NCBI RefSeq assembly: GCF_046365375.1 | Contig: NZ_JBKEIT010000003.1 | Coordinates: 186,001-250,000 of the forward strand | Direction: 5' to 3' | Source of the DNA: Butyricimonas muris | Lineage (GTDB): Bacteria > Bacteroidota > Bacteroidia > Bacteroidales > Marinifilaceae | Length of the DNA: 64,000 nt | Shown: positions 44,770 through 53,271 of the stretch, one piece after another | How the letters are laid out: every line of letters starts with the position of its first letter | Numbering within the stretch: the stretch's first letter is position 1 | Position numbers and translations under genes: made by a program | Notes under the pieces: model-generated | What the model was told of the DNA's origin: nothing | Seen by the model: the letters and a program-made list of their open reading frames with translations, nothing else | The model's database searches: none

Positions 44770-45141
44770 ATGGGTGTATTTTCAAATGTATTTCAAGAAA
44801 TCGGAGATGTAATTAACGGTTTATCGGTGTCTGCAAAAGAAAAACAACAGATTCAGGCGGATATTATAGCCTTGTTATATCGCCACGAGAGTGAATTGAC
44901 ACGAGGCAGGCTTGAAGTCGTCGACCGGGAGGCGCAAGGAAATTGGTTGCAAAGGTCGTGGCGTCCGATCGTGATGCTTGTGTTTACCTTGGTTATTTTA
45001 TTAGGAGTCTTTAATCCTTCTCCGCTTTTGTCTGAAACATCCCGTTTTTGGGACTTACTCGAAATCGGGCTGGGAGGATACGTGATCGGAAGGAGCGGGG
45101 AGAAGATTACAGGGAATTTATTCAGGAGAAAAATAAAATGA
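44770..45141 (+). CDS. Holin-like membrane protein
   Basis: A 123-residue protein. The N-terminal half is soluble and amphipathic (SAKEKQQIQADIIALLYRHESEL), then QRSWRPIVMLVFTLVILLGV and a second hydrophobic segment (LLEIGLGGYVIGRSGEKI) form two to three membrane helices with a basic tail. This matches the 3TM phage-holin type. It would open the inner membrane for the amidase encoded next. The ATG at 44770 matches the start expected for the family. Confidence 0.7.
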   Translation: MGVFSNVFQEIGDVINGLSVSAKEKQQIQADIIALLYRHESELTRGRLEVVDREAQGNWLQRSWRPIVMLVFTLVILLGVFNPSPLLSETSRFWDLLEIGLGGYVIGRSGEKITGNLFRRKIK

Positions 45142-45185
45142 TTTGATTCATTTTAGATGTATGATTTACAATTAAATGATTATTT

Positions 45186-45776
45186 ATGTTGAGAATTGTA
45201 TCGGATGTTTTGTGCGGAGAAGAAGTAAAGTATTTTTCGTGCGGTAAGTGTAAGACCCGGATGAAAGCGGTGGACACGATTGTGTTGCACGGAACCGGGG
45301 GAGCAAGTGCGATGTCGTCTGTGGTACATTTGTGTAATCCGGGGACGAAGGTGGCGGCACATACGGTCGTCGGACGGGATGGTGATTATTATCAGATGGT
45401 ACCTTACGTGATTAAGGCATGGCATGCGGGTGTGAGCATGCATCAGGGAAGAGCGAATGTAAATGACTTTTCTATCGGGGTGGAGATGGATAACGGGGGA
45501 CAGTTGGAACGGAAAGGAAATCGTTTCTTCTCGTCGTTCGGGCGGGAGTATATGCCTAACGAGGTGTACACGGGAATAGAGAACGGACGGGCAGTGTATT
45601 GGCATGCTTACACGGCGGAGCAAGTGGAGGCGGTTATTCGGCTATGTCGATTACTGCGGGTACATTACGGGATCAAGTATCTCGTGCGTCATTCGGATAT
45701 TACTTCCCGAAAAGTGGATCCGGGACCGGCGTTTCCGTTTGAAGAGGTGAAGAAAAGAGCAGGTTTTGTATATTGA
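45186..45776 (+). CDS. N-acetylmuramoyl-L-alanine amidase (amidase_2)
   Basis: A 196-residue peptidoglycan amidase of the T7-lysozyme-like group. Likely zinc ligands lie in TIVLHGTGG (first His near residue 35) and in the LVRHSDITSRKVDPGPAF segment near the end. It cuts the bond between muramic acid and the stem peptide. No signal peptide is present, so export would need the adjacent holin-like protein, as in phage lysis. It has a short N-terminal extension with cysteines (CGKC). Confidence 0.85.
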   Translation: MLRIVSDVLCGEEVKYFSCGKCKTRMKAVDTIVLHGTGGASAMSSVVHLCNPGTKVAAHTVVGRDGDYYQMVPYVIKAWHAGVSMHQGRANVNDFSIGVEMDNGGQLERKGNRFFSSFGREYMPNEVYTGIENGRAVYWHAYTAEQVEAVIRLCRLLRVHYGIKYLVRHSDITSRKVDPGPAFPFEEVKKRAGFVY

Positions 45777-45786
45777 AGGAGGAAGT

Positions 45787-46437
45787 ATGGCAAGTAGAAA
45801 GTCTTTATTTGATTGTTTCTCGGGAAAGTTGGGAAACGTGGTGTTGTACACGAGATTCGGGAAAGGATTCGTGCGAATGTGTCCGACTCGGGTGAATAAT
45901 CCTCGAACGGAGTTACAAATGTTTTACAGGGCACGTTTACGGAGGGTGAACACGTTTTACAGTGCAGTGCGGCAGACTCCTTTGGCTGAAATATGGAGGG
46001 CTGCGGCACGAGAGGTGAACACGGGTGCAAACGTGTTGTTCAATAAAATGAATATCCGGGCTTTTAACGGGGAGAAAGGTATTTTCTACGACAGATTGCA
46101 TTTCACGGCAGGAAGCTTGCCGTTGGCGGAGGAAATGAGAGTAAGGCGTTTGTCGGAACGAGAGGTGTTGTTGACATGGAAGAATATCGTTGTTCTGAAT
46201 AAAGATCGGAAATGGGATCGGTTGTTGGTAGTAGTAATGATGGAAAACGATTTGTTTGACGTGATTTTGCCGAAGGTGCCGGGGAGTATGCGTTGGGATG
46301 AGAAAGTCGTGGTGTGTTTGCCGGAGGGGACGAAAGAGGTAAAGTATCTGTATTGTGCTTTTGTTTCCGGTAATTGGGACAAGTGTTCGGATAATCAGTT
46401 TTTAGAGATACCCGATTCGGCAGAGAGTGTCCGATAG
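45787..46437 (+). CDS. DUF6266-like protein, copy 1
   Basis: A 216-residue protein. The first 70 residues follow the DUF6266 layout: a short FSGKLGNVVLY start, a glycine, aromatic and basic stretch, then NNPRTELQMFYRARLRRVN. The rest is predicted beta-rich, without known motifs. The family is of unknown function and common in Bacteroidetes. It lies 10 bases after the amidase and is paralogous in plan to the next gene. A particle or structural role is a guess. Confidence 0.6.
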   Translation: MASRKSLFDCFSGKLGNVVLYTRFGKGFVRMCPTRVNNPRTELQMFYRARLRRVNTFYSAVRQTPLAEIWRAAAREVNTGANVLFNKMNIRAFNGEKGIFYDRLHFTAGSLPLAEEMRVRRLSEREVLLTWKNIVVLNKDRKWDRLLVVVMMENDLFDVILPKVPGSMRWDEKVVVCLPEGTKEVKYLYCAFVSGNWDKCSDNQFLEIPDSAESVR

Positions 46438-46471
46438 GGAGGTTTAATGTTTCATTTAAAAAAGTAGAATT

Positions 46472-47134
46472 ATGGTTTTATTCAGGTCATTGTTTTTTGG
46501 AGAAGTGAGGAAGTCGATTGGTAATGTGACGACTTATTCGGGAGCAAAAGGGTATAGCGTGGGCAGAACCCGGCGCATGAAGATACGTAATCCCAAAACC
46601 CCGGGACAGTTGCAACAACGGGCAAAAATGAAGGAACTGTTGCGTCTTTCTCTTTATTTTGCTCCCGCCGCGGAACTTGGTTTTCCGGGACGTACAGCCG
46701 GAACTTCCTGTTATAACGCGTTTGTGAAAGAGAACATGGGGGCGATCACTGCCACGGAGTCGGAGAGTGGGGAGGTCGTGGCTACGGTGAATTACGATCA
46801 AGTGGTTTGTGCGTCCGGTTACCTGACCTCGCTGGCGAATGTGGAGGTAACTGTGGATACGGCTGCTAAAAAAGTAAACGTGACACAGGAAGCTCAAACA
46901 TATTGGTCGGCAGTGGCGAACCCGAACGATGTTTTGTACGTGGCGATGTATGAAAAAGAGAAACAGGAGATGGTTGTTACGGGCTGCCGCAACCGGAAGG
47001 AATCGGGTTCAACCAGTATCGCATTAGGAAAGAATTGGGCGGTAGAGAATCTGGTGATTTATGCTTTCATGTTGTCGAAAGACAAGCGGAAAGCATCCCG
47101 AAGTATTGTACTTCAACCGACTTCAAATGAATAA
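46472..47134 (+). CDS. DUF6266-like protein, copy 2
   Basis: A 220-residue protein with the typical DUF6266 N-terminus: a short FFGEVRKSIGNVTTY segment, then SVGRTRRMKIRNPKTPGQLQ. Its remaining part alternates beta strands (ATVNYDQVVCASGYL and later ENLVIYAFMLSKDKRKASRS). Function is unknown. Two copies next to a holin and an amidase suggest a shared pathway. Confidence 0.65.
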   Translation: MVLFRSLFFGEVRKSIGNVTTYSGAKGYSVGRTRRMKIRNPKTPGQLQQRAKMKELLRLSLYFAPAAELGFPGRTAGTSCYNAFVKENMGAITATESESGEVVATVNYDQVVCASGYLTSLANVEVTVDTAAKKVNVTQEAQTYWSAVANPNDVLYVAMYEKEKQEMVVTGCRNRKESGSTSIALGKNWAVENLVIYAFMLSKDKRKASRSIVLQPTSNE

Positions 47135-47136
47135 GT

Positions 47137-47328
47137 ATGGAAGGAGTCGGTCATTTTGTCGTCGGATTGTTCTCCACGTACTGTATTAACGTTTCGTTTG
47201 TCCGCATGGGGTGTGTTTCGATAACCGATGCAATGCTTTCACATGTGGTGAGTATTGTCGGGGGTGTGTTAAGTGCCGTGGTGGTCGCGTGGTTGAGAGA
47301 GCGGTGGGGAAGGAAGAAAAGTTTGTGA
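47137..47328 (+). CDS. Small membrane protein
   Basis: A 63-residue protein that begins two bases after the previous stop. Residues about 33-52 form a hydrophobic helix (VVSIVGGVLSAVVVAWL), followed by a basic tail (RERWGRKK). A second, weaker hydrophobic part lies near the start. It may be a second holin or an anti-holin for the cassette; no family was recognised. Confidence 0.55.
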   Translation: MEGVGHFVVGLFSTYCINVSFVRMGCVSITDAMLSHVVSIVGGVLSAVVVAWLRERWGRKKSL

Positions 47329-47379
47329 CGTGATGCCACGGTACTTTAGACTACTGTTATCGTGGTGGCGAGAAGTTAA

Positions 47380-47411
47380 GAGGGTGTCTCAAAAAAACAT
47401 GAGATGCCCTC
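47380..47411. terminator. Hairpin after the holin-amidase cassette
   Basis: GAGGGTGTCTCA and TGAGATGCCCTC form near-perfect arms around an A-rich loop. It is most simply a terminator. The GAGGGTGTCTCA sequence resembles some insertion-sequence ends, but no transposase is present. Confidence 0.5.
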
Positions 47412-47473
47412 AGCTGAATTACTACTGTCTTCGGGAAACTTCAATTCTAAACTCTAAATTCTAAATTTATTTT

Positions 47474-47481
47474 TATCTTTG
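47474..47481 (+). promoter_or_regulatory. Promoter -7 element of the second AAA/PD-(D/E)XK gene
   Basis: TATCTTTG matches TAnnTTTG and ends one base before an ATG at 47483. It therefore rules that ATG out and points to 47507. Confidence 0.5.
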
Positions 47482-47506
47482 TATGATAAACAACGGAAAA
47501 GCAGTT

Positions 47507-49063
47507 ATGGATAATATGTCACGCAAACTTCCCATCGGGATACAGACTTTTGAAAAACTTCGAGAAGGCAACCATGTTTACGTGGATAAAACGGCCTTTA
47601 TTTGGAAGATCGCTTCCACGGAAACCCCTTATTTCCTAAGTCGTCCTCGCCGTTTCGGCAAAAGCCTGTTATTGTCGACTTTTGAGGCTTATTTCGAGGG
47701 GAAGAAGGAGTTGTTCGAGGGACTTGCGATTGCCGGGTTGGAGAAGGAATGGAACGAGTACCCGGTGTTGCATCTGGATTTGAACGCGGAGAAGTATGAT
47801 TCTCCCCGGAAATTGAATGATATATTGAGCAATAACTTGACGCGATGGGAGGCTGAATACGGCAAGGGAGAGGACGAACCGACTCTTTCGCTTCGTTTCT
47901 CGGGCGTGATTCGCCGGGCGAGTGAACGGGCGGGACGTGGCGTGGTGGTACTGGTGGACGAGTACGACAAGCCCCTGCTGCAAACCTTGGGTAACGACGC
48001 TTTGCTGGAAGATTACCGCCAGACGTTGAAGGCATTCTACGGGGTACTGAAGAGTTCAGACCGTTATTTGCGTTTCGTGTTCCTGACGGGCGTGACGAAG
48101 TTCGCGCAAGTGAGCGTATTCAGTGACTTGAATCAATTGAACGACATCAGTATGAAACCGCAGTACGCCACGATTTGCGGCATCACGCGGCAGGAACTGG
48201 AAGCGACGTTTGCGCCGGAGCTGGAGCGGTTGGCGGAGGCGAACAGGTTGACGCGTGAGGATGCCTTGGACAAGATGGAAGCGTTGTATGACGGTTATCA
48301 TTTTTGCGAGTTCTCGGAAGGGGTGTTCAACCCTTTCAGCGTATTGAACGTGTTCGACGGTTACAAGTTCAGCAATTACTGGTTCCAGACGGGTACGCCG
48401 ACCTTCCTCGTCGAGTTGCTTAAGAAAAGCGATTACGACCTGCGGGTATTGCTCGACGGTCTTGAAGCACCATCTTCCTCGTTCGCCGAGTACCGGGTGG
48501 ATGCCAATAACCCGATCCCGCTGATTTACCAGAGCGGGTACTTGACGATAAAGGGTTACGACGCGGAATTCGGGAATTATCTGCTGGAGTTTCCCAATGA
48601 TGAGGTGCGGTACGGGTTTATGAATTTCCTCGTTCCTTTTTACACCTCGGTTCCCGACGAGGATAAGGGATTCTATATCGGTAAGTTCGTGCAGGAGCTT
48701 CGTGTGGGAAAGGTGGATGATTTCATGTCACGTTTGCAAGCCTTCTTCGCGGATTTCCCGTATGAACTCAATACCAAGACGGAGCGACACTACCAAGTAG
48801 TGTTCTACCTCGTGTTCAAGTTAATGGGGCAGTTCACGGACGCGGAGGTGAAGAGTGCCGTGGGACGGGCGGATGCCGTGGTGAAGACGCCGAAGTACAT
48901 TTACGTTTTCGAGTTCAAGTTGAACGGGACAGCCGAGGAGGCTTTACAGCAAATTGACGACAAGAAATACTTGCTCCCTTACCAAGCGGACGGGCGTGAG
49001 CTGGTAAAAGTCGGCGTGGAGTTTAGCGCCGCGGAACGGAATATCGGGAAGTGGATTTATTAA
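47507..49063 (+). CDS. AAA-ATPase-like protein with C-terminal PD-(D/E)XK nuclease domain, copy 2
   Basis: 518 residues, the same length as copy 1 at 27294. It has the Walker A-like PRRFGKSLLLSTFEAYF, Walker B VVVLVDEYDKPLL and PD-(D/E)XK core VGRADAVVKTPKYIYVFEFKL. Unlike copy 1, its codon use is G+C-rich like the core genes around it, which suggests longer residence in this genome. ATG 47507 is used because the upstream ATG lies at the promoter element. The role of this protein family is not established. Confidence 0.85.
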   Translation: MDNMSRKLPIGIQTFEKLREGNHVYVDKTAFIWKIASTETPYFLSRPRRFGKSLLLSTFEAYFEGKKELFEGLAIAGLEKEWNEYPVLHLDLNAEKYDSPRKLNDILSNNLTRWEAEYGKGEDEPTLSLRFSGVIRRASERAGRGVVVLVDEYDKPLLQTLGNDALLEDYRQTLKAFYGVLKSSDRYLRFVFLTGVTKFAQVSVFSDLNQLNDISMKPQYATICGITRQELEATFAPELERLAEANRLTREDALDKMEALYDGYHFCEFSEGVFNPFSVLNVFDGYKFSNYWFQTGTPTFLVELLKKSDYDLRVLLDGLEAPSSSFAEYRVDANNPIPLIYQSGYLTIKGYDAEFGNYLLEFPNDEVRYGFMNFLVPFYTSVPDEDKGFYIGKFVQELRVGKVDDFMSRLQAFFADFPYELNTKTERHYQVVFYLVFKLMGQFTDAEVKSAVGRADAVVKTPKYIYVFEFKLNGTAEEALQQIDDKKYLLPYQADGRELVKVGVEFSAAERNIGKWIY

Positions 49064-49229
49064 TTTTAGATTTATGATTTTAGATTGAGGACAACCCCTC
49101 CGGCTCCCCCCCTTACACGGTGGAAGAGACGTGATGCAGGAGTTGTTTTTCATTGAAGAAGTACATGGATAAAGAGATGCTTTTGTGGTAATAATCATTG
49201 AAGCCAAATAAACTTTAAAATGATATGAT

Positions 49230-50090
49230 ATGACGTTAAGTATAGACCAAAGCAGTTGCATAAAATGCGGAAAGTGCGTGAAGGTTTGTCCGGCGGCAAT
49301 TTTTACACAGGTAAAGGTGGGTGAAGTCGTGGGGATCGAGCACGAGGAGATGTGTATCGGGTGCGGGCATTGTGTTGCGGCGTGTCCGACGGGTGCGGTG
49401 AAGCATAGTGATTTCCCAGCGGAGAAAGTGCACCCGATTGATTACACGCTGTTGCCGACCCCTGAGCAGATGATGCTTTTGTGCAAGGTGCGACGTTCGA
49501 ACCGGACGATGACAAAGCAACCTGTTCCGGCGGAGATGTTGGATATGATTGCGGAGGCGGCACATCGGGCTCCCACGGCGACGAATGCGCAGAGCGTGTC
49601 GTTCACGTTGGTTACAGACCCGAAACGGGTGCGTGAAGTAAGCGAGTACACGCTTGGCATTTTTAGCGGGGTGTTGAAGAAATTGAAGAATCCGGTATTG
49701 AAACCTCTGTTGAAACCTTTGTTGAAAGGGGTTTACAGGTATGTGCCTGTTTTTGAACGTTTGCTCCGGGAAGATCGAGCCGGGAATGACCCGATACTGC
49801 GTCATGCCACGGCATTGCTTTTCATTCATACACCCGAGTCGAATCGTTTCGGGTGTGAAGATTGTAATCTGGCTTATCAGAATGCCTCGTTGATGGCGGA
49901 GAGCCTTGGCGTCAGTCAAGTGTACATGGGATTCGTGATGTCTGCCGTCAAGCAGGACAACAAGAGAGAGTTGGCGAAATCGTTGGGGATAGACGGACAT
50001 ATCCATGCTATCATGGCGCTGGGGATGCCTGCTTTCCGTTACCCGAATTACATCGACCGTAAAGATATAAAAGTGACGAAATTGGAATAA
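49230..50090 (+). CDS. Ferredoxin-nitroreductase fusion protein
   Basis: A 286-residue protein. Residues 1-60 hold two 4Fe-4S clusters (CIKCGKCVKVCP and CIGCGHCVAACP). The rest is an FMN-dependent nitroreductase domain, with RRSNRTMTKQPV and EAAHRAPTATNAQS. It probably accepts electrons through the ferredoxin clusters to reduce nitro or quinone compounds. A CEDC pair occurs near residue 210. Thioredoxin and CoA-disulfide-reductase-like genes follow in the same direction. Confidence 0.87.
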   Translation: MTLSIDQSSCIKCGKCVKVCPAAIFTQVKVGEVVGIEHEEMCIGCGHCVAACPTGAVKHSDFPAEKVHPIDYTLLPTPEQMMLLCKVRRSNRTMTKQPVPAEMLDMIAEAAHRAPTATNAQSVSFTLVTDPKRVREVSEYTLGIFSGVLKKLKNPVLKPLLKPLLKGVYRYVPVFERLLREDRAGNDPILRHATALLFIHTPESNRFGCEDCNLAYQNASLMAESLGVSQVYMGFVMSAVKQDNKRELAKSLGIDGHIHAIMALGMPAFRYPNYIDRKDIKVTKLE

Positions 50091-50145
50091 CTTGTCTTCG
50101 CCGGTTGACGTATATCGGGTATGAATTAACGAAAACAATAAAGCT

Positions 50146-50448
50146 ATGGACAAGTTCAACGAATTGATTAATGGTGACAAACTGGTATTGGTAGACTTTT
50201 TCGCTACTTGGTGCGGACCTTGCAAGATGATGCACCCGATACTTGAAGAGGTAAAGAAACGGTTGGGGGATAAGGTGGTTATTCTGAAGGTGGATGTGGA
50301 TGTCCCGGCTAATCGTCAGCCGGTGTACCAATATCATGTTCAGTCGGTACCGACACTCATGTTGTTTAAAGGAGGACGTATGTTGTGGAATAATAGCGGT
50401 GTGGTACAGGCCGCACAGTTACAGCAAATTATAGAACAGTATATGTGA
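50146..50448 (+). CDS. Thioredoxin
   Basis: A 100-residue thioredoxin with the active site W22-C23-G24-P25-C26-K and the cis-proline segment SVPTLMLFKGG. It is complete, cytoplasmic and without a signal peptide. It is 17 bases upstream of the CoA-disulfide-reductase-like gene, and the two are likely co-transcribed as a thiol redox unit. Confidence 0.93.
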   Translation: MDKFNELINGDKLVLVDFFATWCGPCKMMHPILEEVKKRLGDKVVILKVDVDVPANRQPVYQYHVQSVPTLMLFKGGRMLWNNSGVVQAAQLQQIIEQYM

Positions 50449-50465
50449 CATTTAAAATAAATTGT

Positions 50466-52172
50466 ATGAAGTATGTGATAGTCGGTGGTGTGGCGGGAGG
50501 AGCCTCTACGGCAGCCCGTTTGCGTAGACTGGATGAAAATGCTGAAATAATCCTTTTCGAGAGAGGTGAGTATATTTCTTACGCGAATTGCGGGTTACCT
50601 TATTATATCGGGGATGTGATTTACGAGCGACAAAAATTATTCGTGCAGACGCCGGAGAGTTTTGCCGCTCGTTTTAATATAGAAGCCCGGATACGTTCCG
50701 AAGTGGAGGGAATAGAACCGGGGAAAAAGGTGGTAACGGTGCGCGACTTGAATTCGGGAAAACGTTACGAGGAGTCGTATGACAAGTTGATCCTATCGCC
50801 GGGTGCGGAGCCAGTGCGTCCCCCGTTACCGGGAATCGATGGCGACGGGATATTCACCTTGCGTAATGTAAGCGATACGGATCGGGTGAAAGAGTACGTG
50901 GAAGAGCGTGACGTGAAGCGGGTAGTGATTGTCGGTGCCGGTTTTATCGGTTTGGAGATGGCGGAGAATCTGCACGAGTACGGAATTGATGTGTCGATCG
51001 TGGAAATGGCCAATCAGGTGATGACACCCGTGGATTACGAGATGGCGGCGATTGTACACCAGCATCTTAAAGCAAAGGGCGTGGGCCTTTACCTGCAAGA
51101 GGCAGTGACAGCCTTTTGGCAGACAGGGGAAGGCATGGAAGTCGTGCTGCGAAGCGGGTTGATGTTGCAAACAGACATGGTACTGCTCTCTATCGGGGTT
51201 CGTCCGGATGCCCGTTTGGCAAAAGCTGCCGGGTTGGAGATCGGGGAAACGGGAGGAATCAAGGTGAACGAGTATTTGCAGACTTCCGATCCGGATATTT
51301 ACGCGGTGGGTGATGCCATAGAGTTTCCCAATCCCGTGAGCGGTCGTCCGGCTCTGGCATTTTTGGCGGGTCCCGCTAACAAACAGGGGCGAATTTGCGC
51401 GGATAACGCGGTTTACGGTAACCGGAGAAAATATAAAGGATCGATCAACACGGCTATCGCGAAGGTATTCGACCTGACGGTAGGGGCAGCGGGTTTGTCG
51501 GCAAAAATGCTCGAACGGTTGCAGATCCCTTACAGGGAAGCTATTATTCACGGGGCTTCGCATGCGGGGTATTACCCGGGGGCAATCATGATGGATATCA
51601 AGATCAATTTTTCCCCGACAGACGGGAAATTGCTGGGAGCGCAAGTGGTCGCTGCGGACGGGGCGGACAAGCGATTGGAAATGATGTCGGCAGTGATACG
51701 GGAAGGTGGTTCCGTGTACGATCTGATGGAGTTGGAACAGGCATACGCGCCCCCTTATTCTTCGGCAAAAGATCCGGTGAACATGGCGGGGTTCGTGGCA
51801 GATAATATGTTGAGCGGAAAAGTGAAGATGATTAGCTGGCGCGAGTTTCAAGCGATGGATACCGAAAGCACGCTCTTGGTCGATGTCCGTATGCCGGGAG
51901 AATTTGCGGAAGGTAGTATAGAAGGTGCCGTGAATATTCCTTTGGACGGATCGCGTGCCGAGTATCGGAATTTACCGAAAGATAAAACGATCGTGGTCTT
52001 TTGTGCTATCGGTTTACGGGGATACATTGCCGCGCGGGTATTGATGCAATTGGGATACAACGTGCTGAACTTGAACGGGGGATACCGTACTTATGCTGCG
52101 GTTACGGCAGGACAAGGTAATCCGGTTAATCTTTTTAGCGTACCGTGTTTGGGACCTGTAAACAAAAAATAA
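50466..52172 (+). CDS. CoA-disulfide-reductase-like FAD oxidoreductase with rhodanese domain
   Basis: A 568-residue flavoprotein. An N-terminal FAD loop, VIVGGVAGGASTAARLRRL, is followed by the single redox cysteine C42 in YANCGLPYY, an NAD-binding loop (VIVGAGFIGLEMAENL), and a C-terminal rhodanese domain with C513 in VVFCAIGLRGY. This architecture is that of CoADR-RHD proteins, which reduce CoA disulfides, persulfides or polysulfides with NAD(P)H. It follows a thioredoxin gene. The ATG at 50466 gives a complete FAD motif. Confidence 0.87.
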   Translation: MKYVIVGGVAGGASTAARLRRLDENAEIILFERGEYISYANCGLPYYIGDVIYERQKLFVQTPESFAARFNIEARIRSEVEGIEPGKKVVTVRDLNSGKRYEESYDKLILSPGAEPVRPPLPGIDGDGIFTLRNVSDTDRVKEYVEERDVKRVVIVGAGFIGLEMAENLHEYGIDVSIVEMANQVMTPVDYEMAAIVHQHLKAKGVGLYLQEAVTAFWQTGEGMEVVLRSGLMLQTDMVLLSIGVRPDARLAKAAGLEIGETGGIKVNEYLQTSDPDIYAVGDAIEFPNPVSGRPALAFLAGPANKQGRICADNAVYGNRRKYKGSINTAIAKVFDLTVGAAGLSAKMLERLQIPYREAIIHGASHAGYYPGAIMMDIKINFSPTDGKLLGAQVVAADGADKRLEMMSAVIREGGSVYDLMELEQAYAPPYSSAKDPVNMAGFVADNMLSGKVKMISWREFQAMDTESTLLVDVRMPGEFAEGSIEGAVNIPLDGSRAEYRNLPKDKTIVVFCAIGLRGYIAARVLMQLGYNVLNLNGGYRTYAAVTAGQGNPVNLFSVPCLGPVNKK

Positions 52173-52205
52173 ACGACTCTCCGGGATATTGAAACAATTG
52201 AATGT

Positions 52206-52245
52206 CTTCATTCGCTATAAAAGGAAACTAAACTAACGAATGAAG
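52206..52245 (+). promoter_or_regulatory. Hairpin just before the first fimbrial lipoprotein gene
   Basis: CTTCATTCG (52206-52214) and CGAATGAAG (52237-52245) form a perfect 9-base stem with a 22-base loop. It ends two bases before the ATG at 52248. A stem here could limit or regulate translation. Confidence 0.4.
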
Positions 52246-52247
52246 GC

Positions 52248-53237
52248 ATGAAGCAATTTGCATTATTAATTTTGACGGTCATTATGGGTATGGCAATTAG
52301 CTGCTGTAGTGATGACGATGACAAGGAAACGATTATTCCGGCAGGGAATAAAAGTATTGATTTAACCGTTACGAGTAGAGTCGGGACGGTCATCAACGAT
52401 GATCTTACCAATTACGTGGAATCGTTGAACTTGTTGACTTTTCGGAAAAATCGTCAGGGTACATACGTGTTATATCAGAGTTCCGTGTTGACGAAGGCAG
52501 AACTGAAAGTGCTTGAAGCCGGAGACGGAACAGTCACACCCGGATTCACGGCGAAGAAGAATGTGACGATAGGTAAGTTGCCCGTGGGGACTTATCAAGT
52601 GGTGGGATTGGCGAATGTTTTGAGTGAAACCGGGGAAGCATTGCCGAACGCCTCGTTGAGCGGTGTGACGATAGGTAATACGATGGAGGAAGTGGTTGCC
52701 TCCGTGTCTGACGGAACCGAGGCTCCCCGTTTTTTCTGGGGAATAACAGATCCCGTAACTTTGGGAGAGCAAATGACGGCAACGCCGACATTGACGTTGA
52801 ATAGAAAAGTATCCATGTTTGTACTTACCTTGAAAGATGTACCTGAAGTCGTGTCAAAAATAACTTTGGAAACACAGAATACTTACGGGGCTTTTGATAT
52901 GAGCGGACAATTTCAAGCGACTCCCGTGATCGATGTGAGCGAGAGTTCTTCTTACAATTTCTCGAGTGTTCAAGATAGCGTGATCGTGGCTTCCATCTCT
53001 CTTCCGACGGCATCTGCGGCGGCACGTTCCACGTTTTCGGTGACGTTCACTTTAGATAACGGGCAAGAGATAACGTCGCCTCTCCCGCAATATACATTGC
53101 AAGAGAATACTATTCTTCGGCTGACGGCAACGGTGAACACGGAGAAGCCGGGTGAGCAATGGAAGCTTGATCTGACTTTTGATTTGATGGTAAACGTGGA
53201 ATGGAATGTGGATCAGGAACCGTCAATTGTGATTTAG
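52248..53237 (+). CDS. FimB/Mfa2-like fimbrial lipoprotein
   Basis: A 329-residue lipoprotein with the lipobox AISCCSD (near residue 20) and a beta-sandwich mature part. A two-domain FimB/Mfa2-type plan is suggested by the VESLNLLTFRKN strand, the GKLPVGTYQVVGLANV segment, and later SMFVLTLKDVPE. Mfa2/FimB proteins anchor Bacteroidetes type V fimbriae. A second protein of the same kind follows directly. No major fimbrillin gene is in the window. Confidence 0.7.
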   Translation: MKQFALLILTVIMGMAISCCSDDDDKETIIPAGNKSIDLTVTSRVGTVINDDLTNYVESLNLLTFRKNRQGTYVLYQSSVLTKAELKVLEAGDGTVTPGFTAKKNVTIGKLPVGTYQVVGLANVLSETGEALPNASLSGVTIGNTMEEVVASVSDGTEAPRFFWGITDPVTLGEQMTATPTLTLNRKVSMFVLTLKDVPEVVSKITLETQNTYGAFDMSGQFQATPVIDVSESSSYNFSSVQDSVIVASISLPTASAAARSTFSVTFTLDNGQEITSPLPQYTLQENTILRLTATVNTEKPGEQWKLDLTFDLMVNVEWNVDQEPSIVI

Positions 53238-53271
53238 TTCATAAAGTTAAAAAGGAATCGTCGGGTGACGA

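Noticed and set aside
47380..47411. Insertion-sequence terminal repeat
   Set aside because: The GAGGGTGTCTCA arm resembles some transposon ends, but there is no transposase or second end, so a terminator hairpin is simpler.
49089..49149. Second full foldback element
   Set aside because: Only a short CCCCTCC stretch and a distant AGGAGTTGTT are seen; too degraded to call as a feature.
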